Source: Bacillota bacterium
GTDB lineage: Bacteria; Bacillota; Clostridia; Acetivibrionales; DSM-1351
Direction of reading: 5' to 3'
Assembly (NCBI GenBank): GCA_023409265.1
Contig: JAEYHZ010000036.1
Location: forward strand, 62,001-126,000
DNA: 64,000 nt
In this document: one piece after another, positions 36,763-46,397 of the stretch
How the letters are laid out: each line of letters opens with the position of its first letter
Numbering within the stretch: position 1 is the first letter of the stretch
Notes under the pieces: model-generated
What the model saw: only the letters and a program-made list of their open reading frames with translations
What the model was told of the DNA's origin: nothing
Database searches by the model: none
Position numbers and translations under genes: made by a program

Positions 36763-37698
36763 ATGAAGGATGTAATTGTTATAGCAGGTCCCACTGCTTC
36801 CGGCAAAACTAATCTATCTATAGAGCTTGCAAAGCGTTTGGATGGTGAAATAATATCGGCAGATTCCATGCAGGTTTACAGATACATGGACATAGGAACT
36901 GCAAAACCGACTGCTGAAGAAATGCGGGGTATAAAGCACTACCTTATTGATGAAATTTTACCCAGTGAAGAGTTCAATGTTGTAAAGTTTAAAGAGCTTG
37001 CAGAAAAGTATATTGAAGAAATTATTAATAAAGGAAAGCAGCCCATACTGGTGGGAGGAACAGGGTTATATATCAGTTCATTAGTAAATAATATAACTTT
37101 CAGTGAAACTCAAACAGACTGGGACCTCCGTGAAAAATTAACCAAAGAGGCTGAAGAAAAGGGAGCTCAGTATGTACATGAAAAGTTGAAAGAAGTTGAT
37201 CCCGAAGCAGCAGAAAGCATTCATCCCAATAATGTAAAGAGGGTAATACGTGCTCTGGAAGTATTCTGCCAGACACAAAAGCCAATCAGCTTCCACAATG
37301 AAATGTCAAGGGCAACACCTTCAAAATATAATTTTATTCTCCTTGCTCTTACCATGGACAGGGAAAAACTTTATGAAAGAATAAACAAGAGAGTTGATAT
37401 AATGCTTGCAAACGGGCTTGTAGATGAAGTTAAAAAACTGGTAGAGATGGGCTTTGGAGATTCTATAACGTCAATGCAGGGAATTGGGTACAAGGAAATA
37501 CTGGGTTATCTGAAAAATGAAATATCACTTGATGAGGCCGTTGAAAATGTCAAGCGGGAGTCAAGAAGATATGCCAAGAGACAAATCACATGGTTTAAGA
37601 GAATGAATGAAATAAAATGGTTTAGTATAGATAATTATGGAAATACTAATAATATTATTGAGGATGTCGTAACCTATGTAAAGAGCCATAGTGCGTAA
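36763..37698 (+). CDS. miaA: tRNA dimethylallyltransferase
   Basis: 311 aa. Transfers the dimethylallyl group to A37 of tRNA. P-loop GPTASGKTN (8-16), the substrate-binding DSMQVYRYMDIGTAKP and the C-terminal KRESRRYAKRQITWF RNA-binding segment are canonical. ATG at 36763 follows AAAGGAT; a GTG overlapping the mutL stop is possible but less favoured. Belongs with mutS-mutL and hfq. Confidence 0.97.
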   Translation: MKDVIVIAGPTASGKTNLSIELAKRLDGEIISADSMQVYRYMDIGTAKPTAEEMRGIKHYLIDEILPSEEFNVVKFKELAEKYIEEIINKGKQPILVGGTGLYISSLVNNITFSETQTDWDLREKLTKEAEEKGAQYVHEKLKEVDPEAAESIHPNNVKRVIRALEVFCQTQKPISFHNEMSRATPSKYNFILLALTMDREKLYERINKRVDIMLANGLVDEVKKLVEMGFGDSITSMQGIGYKEILGYLKNEISLDEAVENVKRESRRYAKRQITWFKRMNEIKWFSIDNYGNTNNIIEDVVTYVKSHSA

Positions 37699-37870
37699 TT
37701 TGAGGTTAGTAGTACTATATTCTTATTGCACGGGTTGGCATTATCTAGTAAAATAAATCTATTATTATGTCTTCATGTTCAGTGTATTTGATTCTGGGGG
37801 CACATATAATTTGATCCGAAGATGCCGGATTAAGTTAGTAATTATATATAAAACAAAGGAGAGGATTACT

Positions 37871-38113
37871 TTGGTAAAGAATACTATCAATTTGCAGGAC
37901 ATTTTTTTAAATCAGGTCAGGAAAGAACATATAGCGGTTACTATATACCTGACCAATGGTTTTCAATTAAAGGGAATGGTTAAGGGCTTTGACAATTTCA
38001 CAGTTGTTCTGGACAGTGACGGAAAACAGCAGCTAGTTTATAAGCATGCTATCTCAACAATAAGCCCAATGAAAGTTGTAAACCTGATATTCAATGATCA
38101 GATGAAGGAATAA
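37871..38113 (+). CDS. hfq: RNA chaperone Hfq
   Basis: 80 aa. Hexameric Sm-like RNA chaperone. Sm1 motif in IAVTIYLTNGFQLKGMVKGF with VVLDSDGK and Sm2 motif LVYKHAISTI. Only the TTG start at 37871 has a good site (AAAGGAGAGG) and gives a normal-length protein; the open frame upstream to 37775 has no site. A small hairpin, ATCCG with CGGAT, lies at about 37813-37828 in its leader. Confidence 0.95.
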   Translation: MVKNTINLQDIFLNQVRKEHIAVTIYLTNGFQLKGMVKGFDNFTVVLDSDGKQQLVYKHAISTISPMKVVNLIFNDQMKE

Positions 38114-38173
38114 TCCAGTTCTACATAGTTTATTACTATATAAATGAAATGGAATATTAAAAATTGTTATAAT

Positions 38174-38218
38174 AAAAACTCCTATTATTAAGTCAATTCT
38201 TATAAATAGGAGTTTTTT
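38174..38218. terminator. Bidirectional terminator, hfq and lexA
   Basis: Arms AAAACTCCTATT (38175-38186) and AATAGGAGTTTT (38205-38216) with T-runs on both strands, between the convergent hfq and lexA genes. Confidence 0.9.
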
Positions 38219-38234
38219 GCTTTCCATGGAATAT

Positions 38235-38888
38235 TTACATTCTTCTGAATACACCAATGACCTTACCAACAATAGACAAATTGTCCTTTACTATTATGGG
38301 TTCCAGTCTGCTGTTTTCCGGCTGCAATCGGATATGATCCTTTTCCTTGTAAAAAGTCTTACAGGTAGCTTCATCTTCAATTAATGCAACAACTATATCA
38401 CCGTTATTGGCTGTTGATTGCTGTCGAACCAGAACAAAATCCTTGTCAAGTATTCCGGCTTCAATCATACTGTCACCTTGTATTCTAAGCATAAATGCAG
38501 TGCTGTTTTGTACAAAGTCCACAGGTAAGGGGAAGGTATCTGTGATATTCTCAACAGCCAAAATCGGCTGGCCGGCTGCGACCTTTCCGACAATAGGGAC
38601 TTCAATCATCTCGCGGGAAGTATAATAGTTTTCCTCTGAGGGTGTATTGGCAGCCTTTGCCGGTTTATTTGAATTATTTAAAATTTTTATAGCTCTTGGT
38701 TTTGTTGGATCCTTCTGAAGGACACCGCTGTCGGTAAGCTTCTGCAAATAAGCATGAACCGTAGAGGTAGACTTAAAACCAACCGCAGCACAAATCTCTC
38801 TGACTGAAGGGGGGTAACCATTTTCATATACGCATTTATTGACATAGTCAAGAATTTCCTGCTGCTTGCTAGAATTCTTCTTAGCCAT
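38235..38888 (-). CDS. lexA: LexA repressor
   Basis: 217 aa SOS repressor. Winged helix-turn-helix (1-70, with SVREICAAVGFKSTSTVHAY), then the S24 autoprotease: cleavage bond Ala105-Gly106 (VAAGQP), Ser140 (QGDSMIEAG) and Lys177 (ATCKTFY). GGAGG-type site before the ATG at 38888. Divergent from the YneA-like gene, with LexA boxes between them. Confidence 0.97.
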   Translation of the reverse strand: MAKKNSSKQQEILDYVNKCVYENGYPPSVREICAAVGFKSTSTVHAYLQKLTDSGVLQKDPTKPRAIKILNNSNKPAKAANTPSEENYYTSREMIEVPIVGKVAAGQPILAVENITDTFPLPVDFVQNSTAFMLRIQGDSMIEAGILDKDFVLVRQQSTANNGDIVVALIEDEATCKTFYKEKDHIRLQPENSRLEPIIVKDNLSIVGKVIGVFRRM

Positions 38889-38948
38889 AAAAACCTCCTA
38901 ATTTATGTAGATTTCAAGGTAAGTATAGCATAATAAATTCCAAAAAGC

Positions 38949-38960
38949 AAACTAATGTTC
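38949..38960. promoter_or_regulatory. Probable LexA box for lexA autoregulation
   Basis: Read on the minus strand this is GAACATTAGTTT, one base off the GAAC-N4-GTTC rule. It overlaps a possible lexA -35 (TTGCTT) with TATACT 17 bases further on. Confidence 0.55.
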
Positions 38961-38978
38961 GGAAATTTGTTAAAACTA

Positions 38979-39008
38979 TTGACAAAAGGAACAGATGTTC
39001 GATATTAT
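38979..39008 (+). promoter_or_regulatory. SOS promoter of the YneA-like gene with LexA box in the spacer
   Basis: TTGACA (38979-38984) and TATTAT (39003-39008) with an 18-base spacer. A perfect LexA box, GAACAGATGTTC, lies at 38989-39000 between them, so bound LexA would exclude RNA polymerase. Confidence 0.85.
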
Positions 39009-39020
39009 TATATATGTAAA

Positions 39021-39032
39021 GAACAAACGTTC
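39021..39032 (+). promoter_or_regulatory. Second LexA box downstream of the promoter
   Basis: GAACAAACGTTC, a perfect GAAC-N4-GTTC dyad, 12 bases after the -10 and just before the ribosome binding site GGGAGGG. Confidence 0.85.
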
Positions 39033-39046
39033 GGGAGGGAATTAAC

Positions 39047-39340
39047 ATGAATAAAAAGAGATACATATTGAAGAATAAAGCCAAGTTTTTCAGTTTTCTA
39101 TTTATAACTTCTCTTATTATATTTATGATGGTTTATACAGCCAGTGTTTCAGGTTATAAAGAGCCGAGTTATGAGACTGTAACCATTAGCTCCGGAGACA
39201 CTCTGTGGTCAATAGCTCAGCAATATAAGAGTGACAATAGTGATATAAGGGAATACATTCACGATATTAAAAAGCTCAACAAATTGGATTCCGGTTTATT
39301 AATTGAAAACACTTCAATTATAATTCCCGTTGAAAACTAA
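39047..39340 (+). CDS. yneA: YneA-like SOS cell-division suppressor (membrane helix plus LysM)
   Basis: 97 aa. One membrane helix (about 13-35) followed by an extracellular LysM domain (VTISSGDTLWSIAQQY to NTSIIIPVEN). Size, layout, divergent position to lexA and two LexA boxes match Bacillus YneA, which delays septation after DNA damage. Sequence identity to YneA itself could not be checked; the call rests on architecture and regulation. Confidence 0.82.
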   Translation: MNKKRYILKNKAKFFSFLFITSLIIFMMVYTASVSGYKEPSYETVTISSGDTLWSIAQQYKSDNSDIREYIHDIKKLNKLDSGLLIENTSIIIPVEN

Positions 39341-39381
39341 TATTTAAATTTTGACAAATTAATTTTATTTAACCCATTTAT

Positions 39382-39410
39382 TTGACAATTATATATTGCG
39401 GTAGTATTAT
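39382..39410 (+). promoter_or_regulatory. Promoter of the hydrogenase-related operon
   Basis: TTGACA (39382-39387) and TATTAT (39405-39410) with a 17-base spacer, about 50 bases before the first gene. No operator-like dyad stands out. Confidence 0.7.
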
Positions 39411-39461
39411 AGATGCTGTGTTAGCAAGCTTTATCTATTTGGCCTTGGAGGTTTTTGATTC

Positions 39462-41531
39462 ATGTCAGTAAATTACTTGTCAATAAGCTTTATAATATGC
39501 ATTATATTGTATTTATCAGGATCCTTTTCTTCATTACTAACATACTCCAGGCCTAAAGTTTCAAATGTCCTTTCCAATATCATATCAGCTTCAGCCGGAA
39601 GTTTATTAAGCATATCAATGCTATACAAATTAATTTATGCTGATGATATTACACTCTCTTTTAAATTCAACAACAACCTTCCATTTATGGACTTTGATTT
39701 TAGGATAGACAATCTTTCAGCATTCTTTCTCATTTTGACCGGGTTGATCACATTAATTGTATCTGTTTACTCATTAACATATATGAAAAGATTCTTCTAT
39801 ATAAAAAATGTTGGGGTATTCGGAGCATTTTACAATCTTTTCATTCTTTCAATGCTTCTCCTTACTACAAGTGACAATATTTTGTTATTCCTGTTATTTT
39901 GGGAGTTAATGTCATTGTTTTCTTACTTCCTTGTAATATACGAACATGAAAACGAAGAAGCACAAAGGGCAGGAAAAACATACATAATTATGACTTATAC
40001 AGGAACTGCCTTTATTACGGCAGCTTTTGTATTAGTAGCCTATTTTTCAAAAAGCTTTGAATTGTCTGCGATTACACCATCTTTAATTCCAAAAAACTAT
40101 TCAAATCTTATTTATGTATTTTTGCTGATAGGTTTTGGAACTAAAGCCGGTATCATACCAATGCATATATGGCTTCCTTACGCTTATACCGAGGCACCAA
40201 GCAATATCGCCTCAATAATGTCTGCAGTTATGAAAAAGCTGTCAATATACGGGCTTTTAAGAATAATGTTTTATGTTTTACCTGAAAATGCAATGTGGTG
40301 GGGTGTACTGACTCTTATAATTGGAACAATTTCCGCTGTATTTGGAATTGCATATTCAGCTGCCTCGACAATTAACATTAAGAGACTCCTATCATATTCA
40401 AGCATAGAAAATATGGGTATAATCTTTTGTGGTATTGGCATCATGCTTATTGCAAGAGCATCAGGAAATTCATTTTTATTATCCTTGTCTCTAACCGGTG
40501 TATTAGTACACACATTAAATCATGCATTGTTTAAATCATTACTATTTATGGGAGCAGGAGCAATCAGATTCGCAACAGGTACAAGAAACATGGAAAAGCT
40601 GGGAGGACTTATAAAGAAAATGCCCCTGGTTTCAATTTTTGTTTTTACAGGTTGCCTGGCGATAGCTGCCGTGCCGCCGCTTAATGGGTTTGCCAGTGAG
40701 TACATAATCTTTCAGTCAATCATTAATAGTATCTTATGGTTTTTACCCTCAGGTGAATTCTCAATGGTTTTACTATTTGTTATTGTTGCAGCCTGCCTTG
40801 CTCTTACAGGTGCTCTTGTAGTGTTTAGTTATGTCAAACTTTTTGGAATATCTTTTTTAGGCATGCCCAGGAGCTATGAGGCAGAAAATGCCAGAGAACC
40901 TGAAAAACCGATGCTTGCAGCTATGGGAATCTCTGCATTATTGTGTATCTTGTCAGGAATTGGTTTTAAACAGGTAATCAGATTAATTGATAGTGTATCG
41001 GGCGACCTGATAAACATCAAGCTGCTGTCTACAGACTGGTCACTATCAGCCTTCCTGCACTACCCTTTGGAAAATGGAAGCTTAAGTATTTCTTTCAGCT
41101 TGTTATTTGTCCTTATCCTGTTATCATCAGCTTTGGTAACTGTACTTGTAATTGCTGTCAGGAGAAGGACTTCCGTTCAAAGTTACAACACCTGGGATTG
41201 CGGTTATACAAAATTAAATCCCAAGATGCAATATTCAGCAACTGGTTTCTCAAAATCAGTGAGAATCATCTTCAGAGGCCTTTTTAAACCAAATAGAGAC
41301 CTGGTAATCACTGAAGGCACCGGGCCGTATTTTATCAAAAAGGCTAATTACAACGTTTCAACTGAGAAAGTAATTGAAAAGTATTTATATAAACCTTTTG
41401 TTTCAGGCATTGTAAATTTCTCAAGAAAAATAAGATTCAAAATTCAAACAGGAAGCATACATGCATATTTAATGTATTTCTTCTGTGTTTTGATATTGAT
41501 GCTGTTGTATTATTCATTCTTTGCAAAATAG
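39462..41531 (+). CDS. Hydrogenase-4/Ech-related membrane subunit, HyfB/NuoL type
   Basis: 689 aa, about 16 membrane helices. It contains the proton-channel antiporter core of complex I (DNILLFLLFWELMSLFSYFL with the key Glu, GFGTKAGIIPMHIWLPYAY with Lys, and NHALFKSLLFMGAGAI). The C-terminal WDCGYTKLNPKMQYSATGFS block is typical of HyfB/HycC. It should carry protons or sodium across the membrane, coupled to electron transfer in the soluble arm encoded by the last two genes. First gene of a six-gene operon; TTGGAGG precedes the ATG. Confidence 0.9.
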   Translation: MSVNYLSISFIICIILYLSGSFSSLLTYSRPKVSNVLSNIISASAGSLLSISMLYKLIYADDITLSFKFNNNLPFMDFDFRIDNLSAFFLILTGLITLIVSVYSLTYMKRFFYIKNVGVFGAFYNLFILSMLLLTTSDNILLFLLFWELMSLFSYFLVIYEHENEEAQRAGKTYIIMTYTGTAFITAAFVLVAYFSKSFELSAITPSLIPKNYSNLIYVFLLIGFGTKAGIIPMHIWLPYAYTEAPSNIASIMSAVMKKLSIYGLLRIMFYVLPENAMWWGVLTLIIGTISAVFGIAYSAASTINIKRLLSYSSIENMGIIFCGIGIMLIARASGNSFLLSLSLTGVLVHTLNHALFKSLLFMGAGAIRFATGTRNMEKLGGLIKKMPLVSIFVFTGCLAIAAVPPLNGFASEYIIFQSIINSILWFLPSGEFSMVLLFVIVAACLALTGALVVFSYVKLFGISFLGMPRSYEAENAREPEKPMLAAMGISALLCILSGIGFKQVIRLIDSVSGDLINIKLLSTDWSLSAFLHYPLENGSLSISFSLLFVLILLSSALVTVLVIAVRRRTSVQSYNTWDCGYTKLNPKMQYSATGFSKSVRIIFRGLFKPNRDLVITEGTGPYFIKKANYNVSTEKVIEKYLYKPFVSGIVNFSRKIRFKIQTGSIHAYLMYFFCVLILMLLYYSFFAK

Positions 41532-41593
41532 AAATCAAATTTTTTAATTTAGTTAAGTCTTAAGTAAGTAACTATATAAAAAGGATTGAAACT

Positions 41594-42532
41594 ATGTTGG
41601 AGTCAATTTTAAAACTGGTGTCACAAATTATATTAACTTTGCTGATAGCCCCGCTCGTTACGGGTATAATCAGAAAAATGAAGGCTAAAGTACAGCACAG
41701 AGTGGGAGCATCTGTTTTTCAGCCATATTATGATTTGATAAAATTATTTAGAAAAGACCTTGTGGTTTCATCAACTGCCTCATGGATTTACAGTTTGGCA
41801 CCATACGTATATTTTGTTTCTTCAGTTTTAGCAATAAGCTGTTTACCGATAATTCATGGCTTGACCGGTTTTACCTTTTATACCGACTTACTCATCGTTG
41901 TTTATTTATTTGTAGCAGGCAGGATATTTATGGCTTTATCCGGTCTTGATACTGGAAGTACCTTCGGCGGAATGGGAAGCAGCAGGGAACTTCTTGTGTC
42001 TGCACTTATAGAACCTTCGCTGTTTATTATCATAATTACCATAAGTGCCAGACCAGGAGTAGCATCGACCAATGTTTCCGCCATATACCAGTATGCTGCA
42101 TCTAATACCGGTGAAATTTTTACCCCTACGAATATTTTATTGTTTGCAAGCATGCTTTTAATACTGATTGCAGAATCCTCAAGAATACCTGTAGATGACC
42201 CGTCTACGCATCTTGAACTTACAATGGTACATGAAGCAATGGTATTGGAGTATTCAGGCAGACATCTTGCCTTAATTGAAATAGGAACATATATAAAGCA
42301 GTTGGTTTTTATGACTATTATGTCCAATATACTCATACCTGTAGGATTTGGCATTGAAAATATTTTTTTGAGTTTTGGCATTTATCTTATAAAGATTTTG
42401 GTTATTACTGTTCTTGTGGGCTTAATAGAACTTAACACAGTTAAGCTTAGATTGTACAGCATACCAAACTTTGCTGTAATAGCATTGATAATATCCATCC
42501 TGGGCTTCCTGACAGGTTTTATTTTGAAATAG
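41594..42532 (+). CDS. Hydrogenase-related membrane subunit, HyfC/NuoH type
   Basis: 312 aa, about eight helices. NuoH-like anchor between the membrane and soluble arms: VQHRVGASVFQPYYDLIKLF near the N-terminus, GMGSSRELLVSALIEP with conserved Glu, and the IAESSRIPVDDPSTHLELTM loop. All charged residues expected for the quinone-tunnel-like region in HycD/HyfC are present. AAAGGA precedes the ATG, 62 bases after the first gene. Confidence 0.92.
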   Translation: MLESILKLVSQIILTLLIAPLVTGIIRKMKAKVQHRVGASVFQPYYDLIKLFRKDLVVSSTASWIYSLAPYVYFVSSVLAISCLPIIHGLTGFTFYTDLLIVVYLFVAGRIFMALSGLDTGSTFGGMGSSRELLVSALIEPSLFIIIITISARPGVASTNVSAIYQYAASNTGEIFTPTNILLFASMLLILIAESSRIPVDDPSTHLELTMVHEAMVLEYSGRHLALIEIGTYIKQLVFMTIMSNILIPVGFGIENIFLSFGIYLIKILVITVLVGLIELNTVKLRLYSIPNFAVIALIISILGFLTGFILK

Positions 42533-42570
42533 AAACAATAATTTGGATTTAAAAACAGAGGAGTTTGTTT

Positions 42571-43233
42571 ATGTATCATAATGCATTGAACCTTTTATCC
42601 ATATTAATACTGATTTCCTCCTTTACTTTGATTGCAAACAAACGTCAGAATTCTTATATTGCAACCTTTAGAGTCCAGTCTCTGTTACTGGCTGCCATAT
42701 CACTTTTTGTTTCGGTCAGAGGAATGCTCACAACAGGAAAGTTTGATGAAGTCATTATAATGTTTGTTTTGATTATTGTTTTCAAAGTAATTATAATACC
42801 CGGATATATGAAGAAAACTGCAGACAAGGTGGAATATAAGGTTGAAAAAGACTTTTTTATCAATATTCCCATATCGATGATCATATGCTGTGGGTTAGTT
42901 GTTCTCAGCTGGTATGTGATATATCATATCGAGGGAATAACCGATCATGCTGCCAAGAATTACTTGATTTATTCATTTTCTGTAGTATTGCTGGGATTAT
43001 TTTTTATGATAAGCAGAAAGAAAGCTATAGGACAGATAATCGGGTTTCTGGTCATTGAAAACGGCATGTTTCTGGCAGCTATGCTGACCACTGAGGGAAT
43101 GCCAATGATTGTAGAACTTGGACTTTTCTTTGACCTGCTTACGGCATTTATTATAATGGGAATATTTGTTTTTAAAATCAATAATACCTTTGAATCAATA
43201 GATATAAACAAGCTGAAGAACTTAAAAGGTTAG
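42571..43233 (+). CDS. Hydrogenase-related membrane subunit, HyfE type (NuoK-like)
   Basis: 220 aa, about six to seven helices, ending in a NuoK-like half (IIGFLVIENGMFLAAMLTTEGMP in parts, with Glu in VIENGMF) as in HyfE. ATG at 42571 follows AGAGGAG; a TTG two codons upstream overlaps the spacing and is not preferred. Part of the membrane arm. Confidence 0.88.
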   Translation: MYHNALNLLSILILISSFTLIANKRQNSYIATFRVQSLLLAAISLFVSVRGMLTTGKFDEVIIMFVLIIVFKVIIIPGYMKKTADKVEYKVEKDFFINIPISMIICCGLVVLSWYVIYHIEGITDHAAKNYLIYSFSVVLLGLFFMISRKKAIGQIIGFLVIENGMFLAAMLTTEGMPMIVELGLFFDLLTAFIIMGIFVFKINNTFESIDINKLKNLKG

Positions 43234-43256
43234 TAAAGGGGACATTGGGGGCTGAA

Positions 43257-44747
43257 ATGAATCTGATATTCTTAGCTGTTCCTGCCATTGCAGCAGGATT
43301 AGTCTGGACAAACAAAAACAAAATAATTATTCATTTAACCAATCTGGTTGGTGCCGGAACACTGCTGGTGCTTTCCATTCTGGCTTTGGTAGACATTAAC
43401 AGCTCCAAAGCAATTGTAGCTGACGGTTTATTTAAAGATATATTCTACATGGATTCGTTGAGTGTGTATATATTATTTATAACCACATTGGCTTTTTTCC
43501 TGGTTTCATTATATTCCATAAGTTACTTTGGTGAAGAACTCAGAAGAAAGGTAATAACATTAAACAAACTGAAACTTTTTTACAGTCTTTCAAATGCATT
43601 TGTTCTGTCTATGATATTAGCCTTGACCACTCAGAATATGGGAGTTATGTGGATTGCCATTGAAGCAACCACTCTGGCTTCAGCATTTCTGGTGGGCTTT
43701 TATAATAACAAAAGGGCAATTGAAGCAGCCTGGAAATATTTGATCATCTGTTCTGTGGGTATTGCGTTTGCATTGTTGGGTGTAATCTTACTGTACTATT
43801 CTTCAACTGTAAAGCTTGGCGGTACCAAAATACTTGGCTTGAGCTGGAACTATCTGATGCAGAATGCGACTGCGCTTGACCCCAGCATACTTAAAATAGC
43901 CTTTATTTTCATTCTGATCGGTTTCGGTACAAAGGTAGGCTTTTCTCCCATGCATACCTGGCTGCCTGATGCCCACAGTCAAGCGCCGTCACCAGTAAGC
44001 TCGCTGCTGTCAGGGGTACTCCTGAATACAGCGATGTATGGTATAATTAGAGTTATGTCTATAGTCAATAAGAGTCTGGACAGCAGCAGATACACGGGAA
44101 ACCTTTTAATCCTGCTGGGGATACTGTCAGTTGGCACAGCAGCTATATTTGTCCTTGTCCAGCAGGATTACAAAAGAATTCTTGCATATTCCAGTATAGA
44201 ACATATGGGAATAATAGCTTTAGGCCTTGGAATATGCACTCCCATAAGCATTTTTGCGGCTCTTTACCATACCTTTAACCATGCAATGACAAAATCCATG
44301 CTCTTCCTGGCAACAGGAAATGTATATTTGAAATATCATACCAAGAAAATAGCAAGTATCAAAGGCCTTATAAAAACAATGCCGGTCACAGGTGTAGTTT
44401 TTGTGCTGGGCGCTTTTGCAATAACCGGAATGCCGCCTTTTGGAATATTTATGAGTGAGTTCAATACGGTGGTTGCAGGGATTTTCTCAAAGCATTATAT
44501 AATAACCGGGTTAATGCTGATATTTCTGGCAGCAGTTTTTGCAGGCTTTACCAAGCAGTTGGGTAAAATGTTTTATGGCAGGAATACCAATGTTGAAATT
44601 AAGAAAGGGGAACTTGACAGGCTTGGACCTGTTGTACTGGTTATCCTACTATGTATAACAGTATGTATCGGTGTCTATATTCCTGATCCTATTAAAACCC
44701 TGATGGATAATACGACGAATATCATACTTGGATTGGGGGGGAAGTAA
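43257..44747 (+). CDS. Hydrogenase-related membrane subunit, HyfF type (NuoM/N-like)
   Basis: 496 aa, about 14 helices. Second antiporter-like subunit: MGVMWIAIEATTLASAFLVG with Glu, GFGTKVGFSPMHTWLPDAHS, QAPSPVSSLLSG, and NHAMTKSMLFLATGNV. Most like HyfF. Chosen start ATG 43257; a TTG at 43245 is in frame and lies in the GGGG site. Its stop codon directly abuts the next gene's start. Confidence 0.9.
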   Translation: MNLIFLAVPAIAAGLVWTNKNKIIIHLTNLVGAGTLLVLSILALVDINSSKAIVADGLFKDIFYMDSLSVYILFITTLAFFLVSLYSISYFGEELRRKVITLNKLKLFYSLSNAFVLSMILALTTQNMGVMWIAIEATTLASAFLVGFYNNKRAIEAAWKYLIICSVGIAFALLGVILLYYSSTVKLGGTKILGLSWNYLMQNATALDPSILKIAFIFILIGFGTKVGFSPMHTWLPDAHSQAPSPVSSLLSGVLLNTAMYGIIRVMSIVNKSLDSSRYTGNLLILLGILSVGTAAIFVLVQQDYKRILAYSSIEHMGIIALGLGICTPISIFAALYHTFNHAMTKSMLFLATGNVYLKYHTKKIASIKGLIKTMPVTGVVFVLGAFAITGMPPFGIFMSEFNTVVAGIFSKHYIITGLMLIFLAAVFAGFTKQLGKMFYGRNTNVEIKKGELDRLGPVVLVILLCITVCIGVYIPDPIKTLMDNTTNIILGLGGK

Positions 44748-46337
44748 GTGGTGTCAGAGGCCATTTTTGAAACTATAAACAGGTTATTATCTACCTTTAT
44801 TGTAGAAAGTAGTCTGAAAAACGAAAATGAAATTTATGTCGAGGTTTCCCCTGAAACAATAAAGGATGCCTGCATAAATATTTTTAGTAATATAGATTGT
44901 GTGTTGGTTGATTTGTTCGGTAATGATATTTCAATTAATGATAAATTATTTATTTATTATACCTTTTCGGTTAGATCCTCAAATACTCTTATAACTTTAT
45001 TAACAGGATTACAGAAAGCAAATAAAATAGAGTTGGATTCATTAGCTAAGGACATTCCCACAGCAGCCATGTATGAGAGGGAAATCCGGGATATGTACGG
45101 TGTTGATTTCAAAGATATTCCTGATAGCAGGGAATTGGTCCATCATGGTAATTTTCCTCAGAAGACACATCCTTTAAGAAAGGACTTCAAAGCAAATACA
45201 AGACTGGGTTTTGAGAAGCGGGATCAGGAATTTACCAGCATTTCTGGTTCAGGTGTATTTGAGGTACCTGTAGGGCCTGTACATGCTGGTATTATAGAGC
45301 CGGGGCACTTCAGATTCAGCGTTGCAGGTGAACCTATAATAAACCTTGAAGCCAAGCTTTATTATGTTCACAGAGGTCTTGAAAAGCTTGCAGAAAAGTC
45401 AAACTATTTGAAGGTGCTTTTATTTTCCGAACGTATTTCAGGAGATGAAACCTTTACTAATTCTCTAGCCTATTCCCAGGCAGTGGAAAAGCTGAACGGT
45501 ATAACTTATGTACCTGAAAGAGCACTGTACTCAAGAGTCATTTTTGCCGAACTGGAAAGAATTTGTGCCCATCTGGGTGATATATCAGGCTTATGCGTTG
45601 ATACAGCTTATGTTTTTGCGGCAGGTCAGTTTGCAATGATGAGACGCTGGATTCTTATATTATGTGAGCAGCTAACAGGCAGCAGATTTTTAAGAAACTC
45701 CAACAAACCTGGTGGATTACGTAAGGATTTTATAAGAAACAATGAGAAAATAATTCTGGAATGCATCAACAAGCTGGAAAAGGAATTTACTGAATCAGTG
45801 TCGATTATTAAGAATAACGGAATGTTTATAGACCGGGTTGAACATACTGGAATATTAAGTCATGAGATTGCAGCAGATCTCAATGCTGTGGGACCTGGTG
45901 GACGAGCAAGCGGTATAAAAACAGATGTAAGAAAAGAATTTCCCTACGCAGCTTATAACAAATTGAAGTTTAACATCCCTGAGCATACATTTTGTGACGT
46001 AAATTGCAGAATGAATGTCAAAATCGAAGAAGTTAGCGAAGCAATAGGACTTATTAGGCAAGCCCTCGATAAAATGCCTGAGGAAGGTCCGATTTCTGTT
46101 GATATAGGTGAACTTAAACCATATTCTTTTGCTTTTGGTATGACTGAAGCACCTCGAGGTGAAAATATACACTTTGTAATGGCCGGAGAGAGCAATACTA
46201 TTTTACGTTATAAAGTAAGAACTCCATCTTTCTGTAACTGGCCGGCACTTTGTCACGCTGTTAGAACAAATACTTTAACAGATTTTCCGCTGATAAATAA
46301 AAGCTTTAATTTATCTTATGCCGGAAATGATCTATAA
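44748..46337 (+). CDS. Hydrogenase-like large subunit (NuoC-NuoD fusion) lacking the NiFe cysteines
   Basis: 529 aa. N-terminal NuoC-like domain (about 1-150, with EREIRDMYGVDF and THPLRKDF) fused to a NuoD/large-subunit domain, as in HycE/HyfG. In real hydrogenases two CxxC motifs bind the nickel-iron centre. Here the first is S231-G-D-E234 (in SERISGDETF) and the second is S523-Y-A-G526 at the C-terminus (NLSYAGND), so all four ligands are gone. The surrounding alignment is otherwise kept. It cannot hold a NiFe site and is probably the core of an Ehr-type complex. GTG start right after GGGGGGGAAG; GTG at 44751 is an alternative. Confidence 0.88.
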   Translation: MVSEAIFETINRLLSTFIVESSLKNENEIYVEVSPETIKDACINIFSNIDCVLVDLFGNDISINDKLFIYYTFSVRSSNTLITLLTGLQKANKIELDSLAKDIPTAAMYEREIRDMYGVDFKDIPDSRELVHHGNFPQKTHPLRKDFKANTRLGFEKRDQEFTSISGSGVFEVPVGPVHAGIIEPGHFRFSVAGEPIINLEAKLYYVHRGLEKLAEKSNYLKVLLFSERISGDETFTNSLAYSQAVEKLNGITYVPERALYSRVIFAELERICAHLGDISGLCVDTAYVFAAGQFAMMRRWILILCEQLTGSRFLRNSNKPGGLRKDFIRNNEKIILECINKLEKEFTESVSIIKNNGMFIDRVEHTGILSHEIAADLNAVGPGGRASGIKTDVRKEFPYAAYNKLKFNIPEHTFCDVNCRMNVKIEEVSEAIGLIRQALDKMPEEGPISVDIGELKPYSFAFGMTEAPRGENIHFVMAGESNTILRYKVRTPSFCNWPALCHAVRTNTLTDFPLINKSFNLSYAGNDL

Positions 46338-46397
46338 GATTATTTGTCCGGTATCAGTGTCTGTTGCTATTTACAGAGCACGATAATGGGAGGTTAT

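Noticed and set aside
38054..38272. Leftward 72-codon frame at the hfq-lexA junction.
   Set aside because: It runs through the bidirectional terminator and overlaps both genes' ends.
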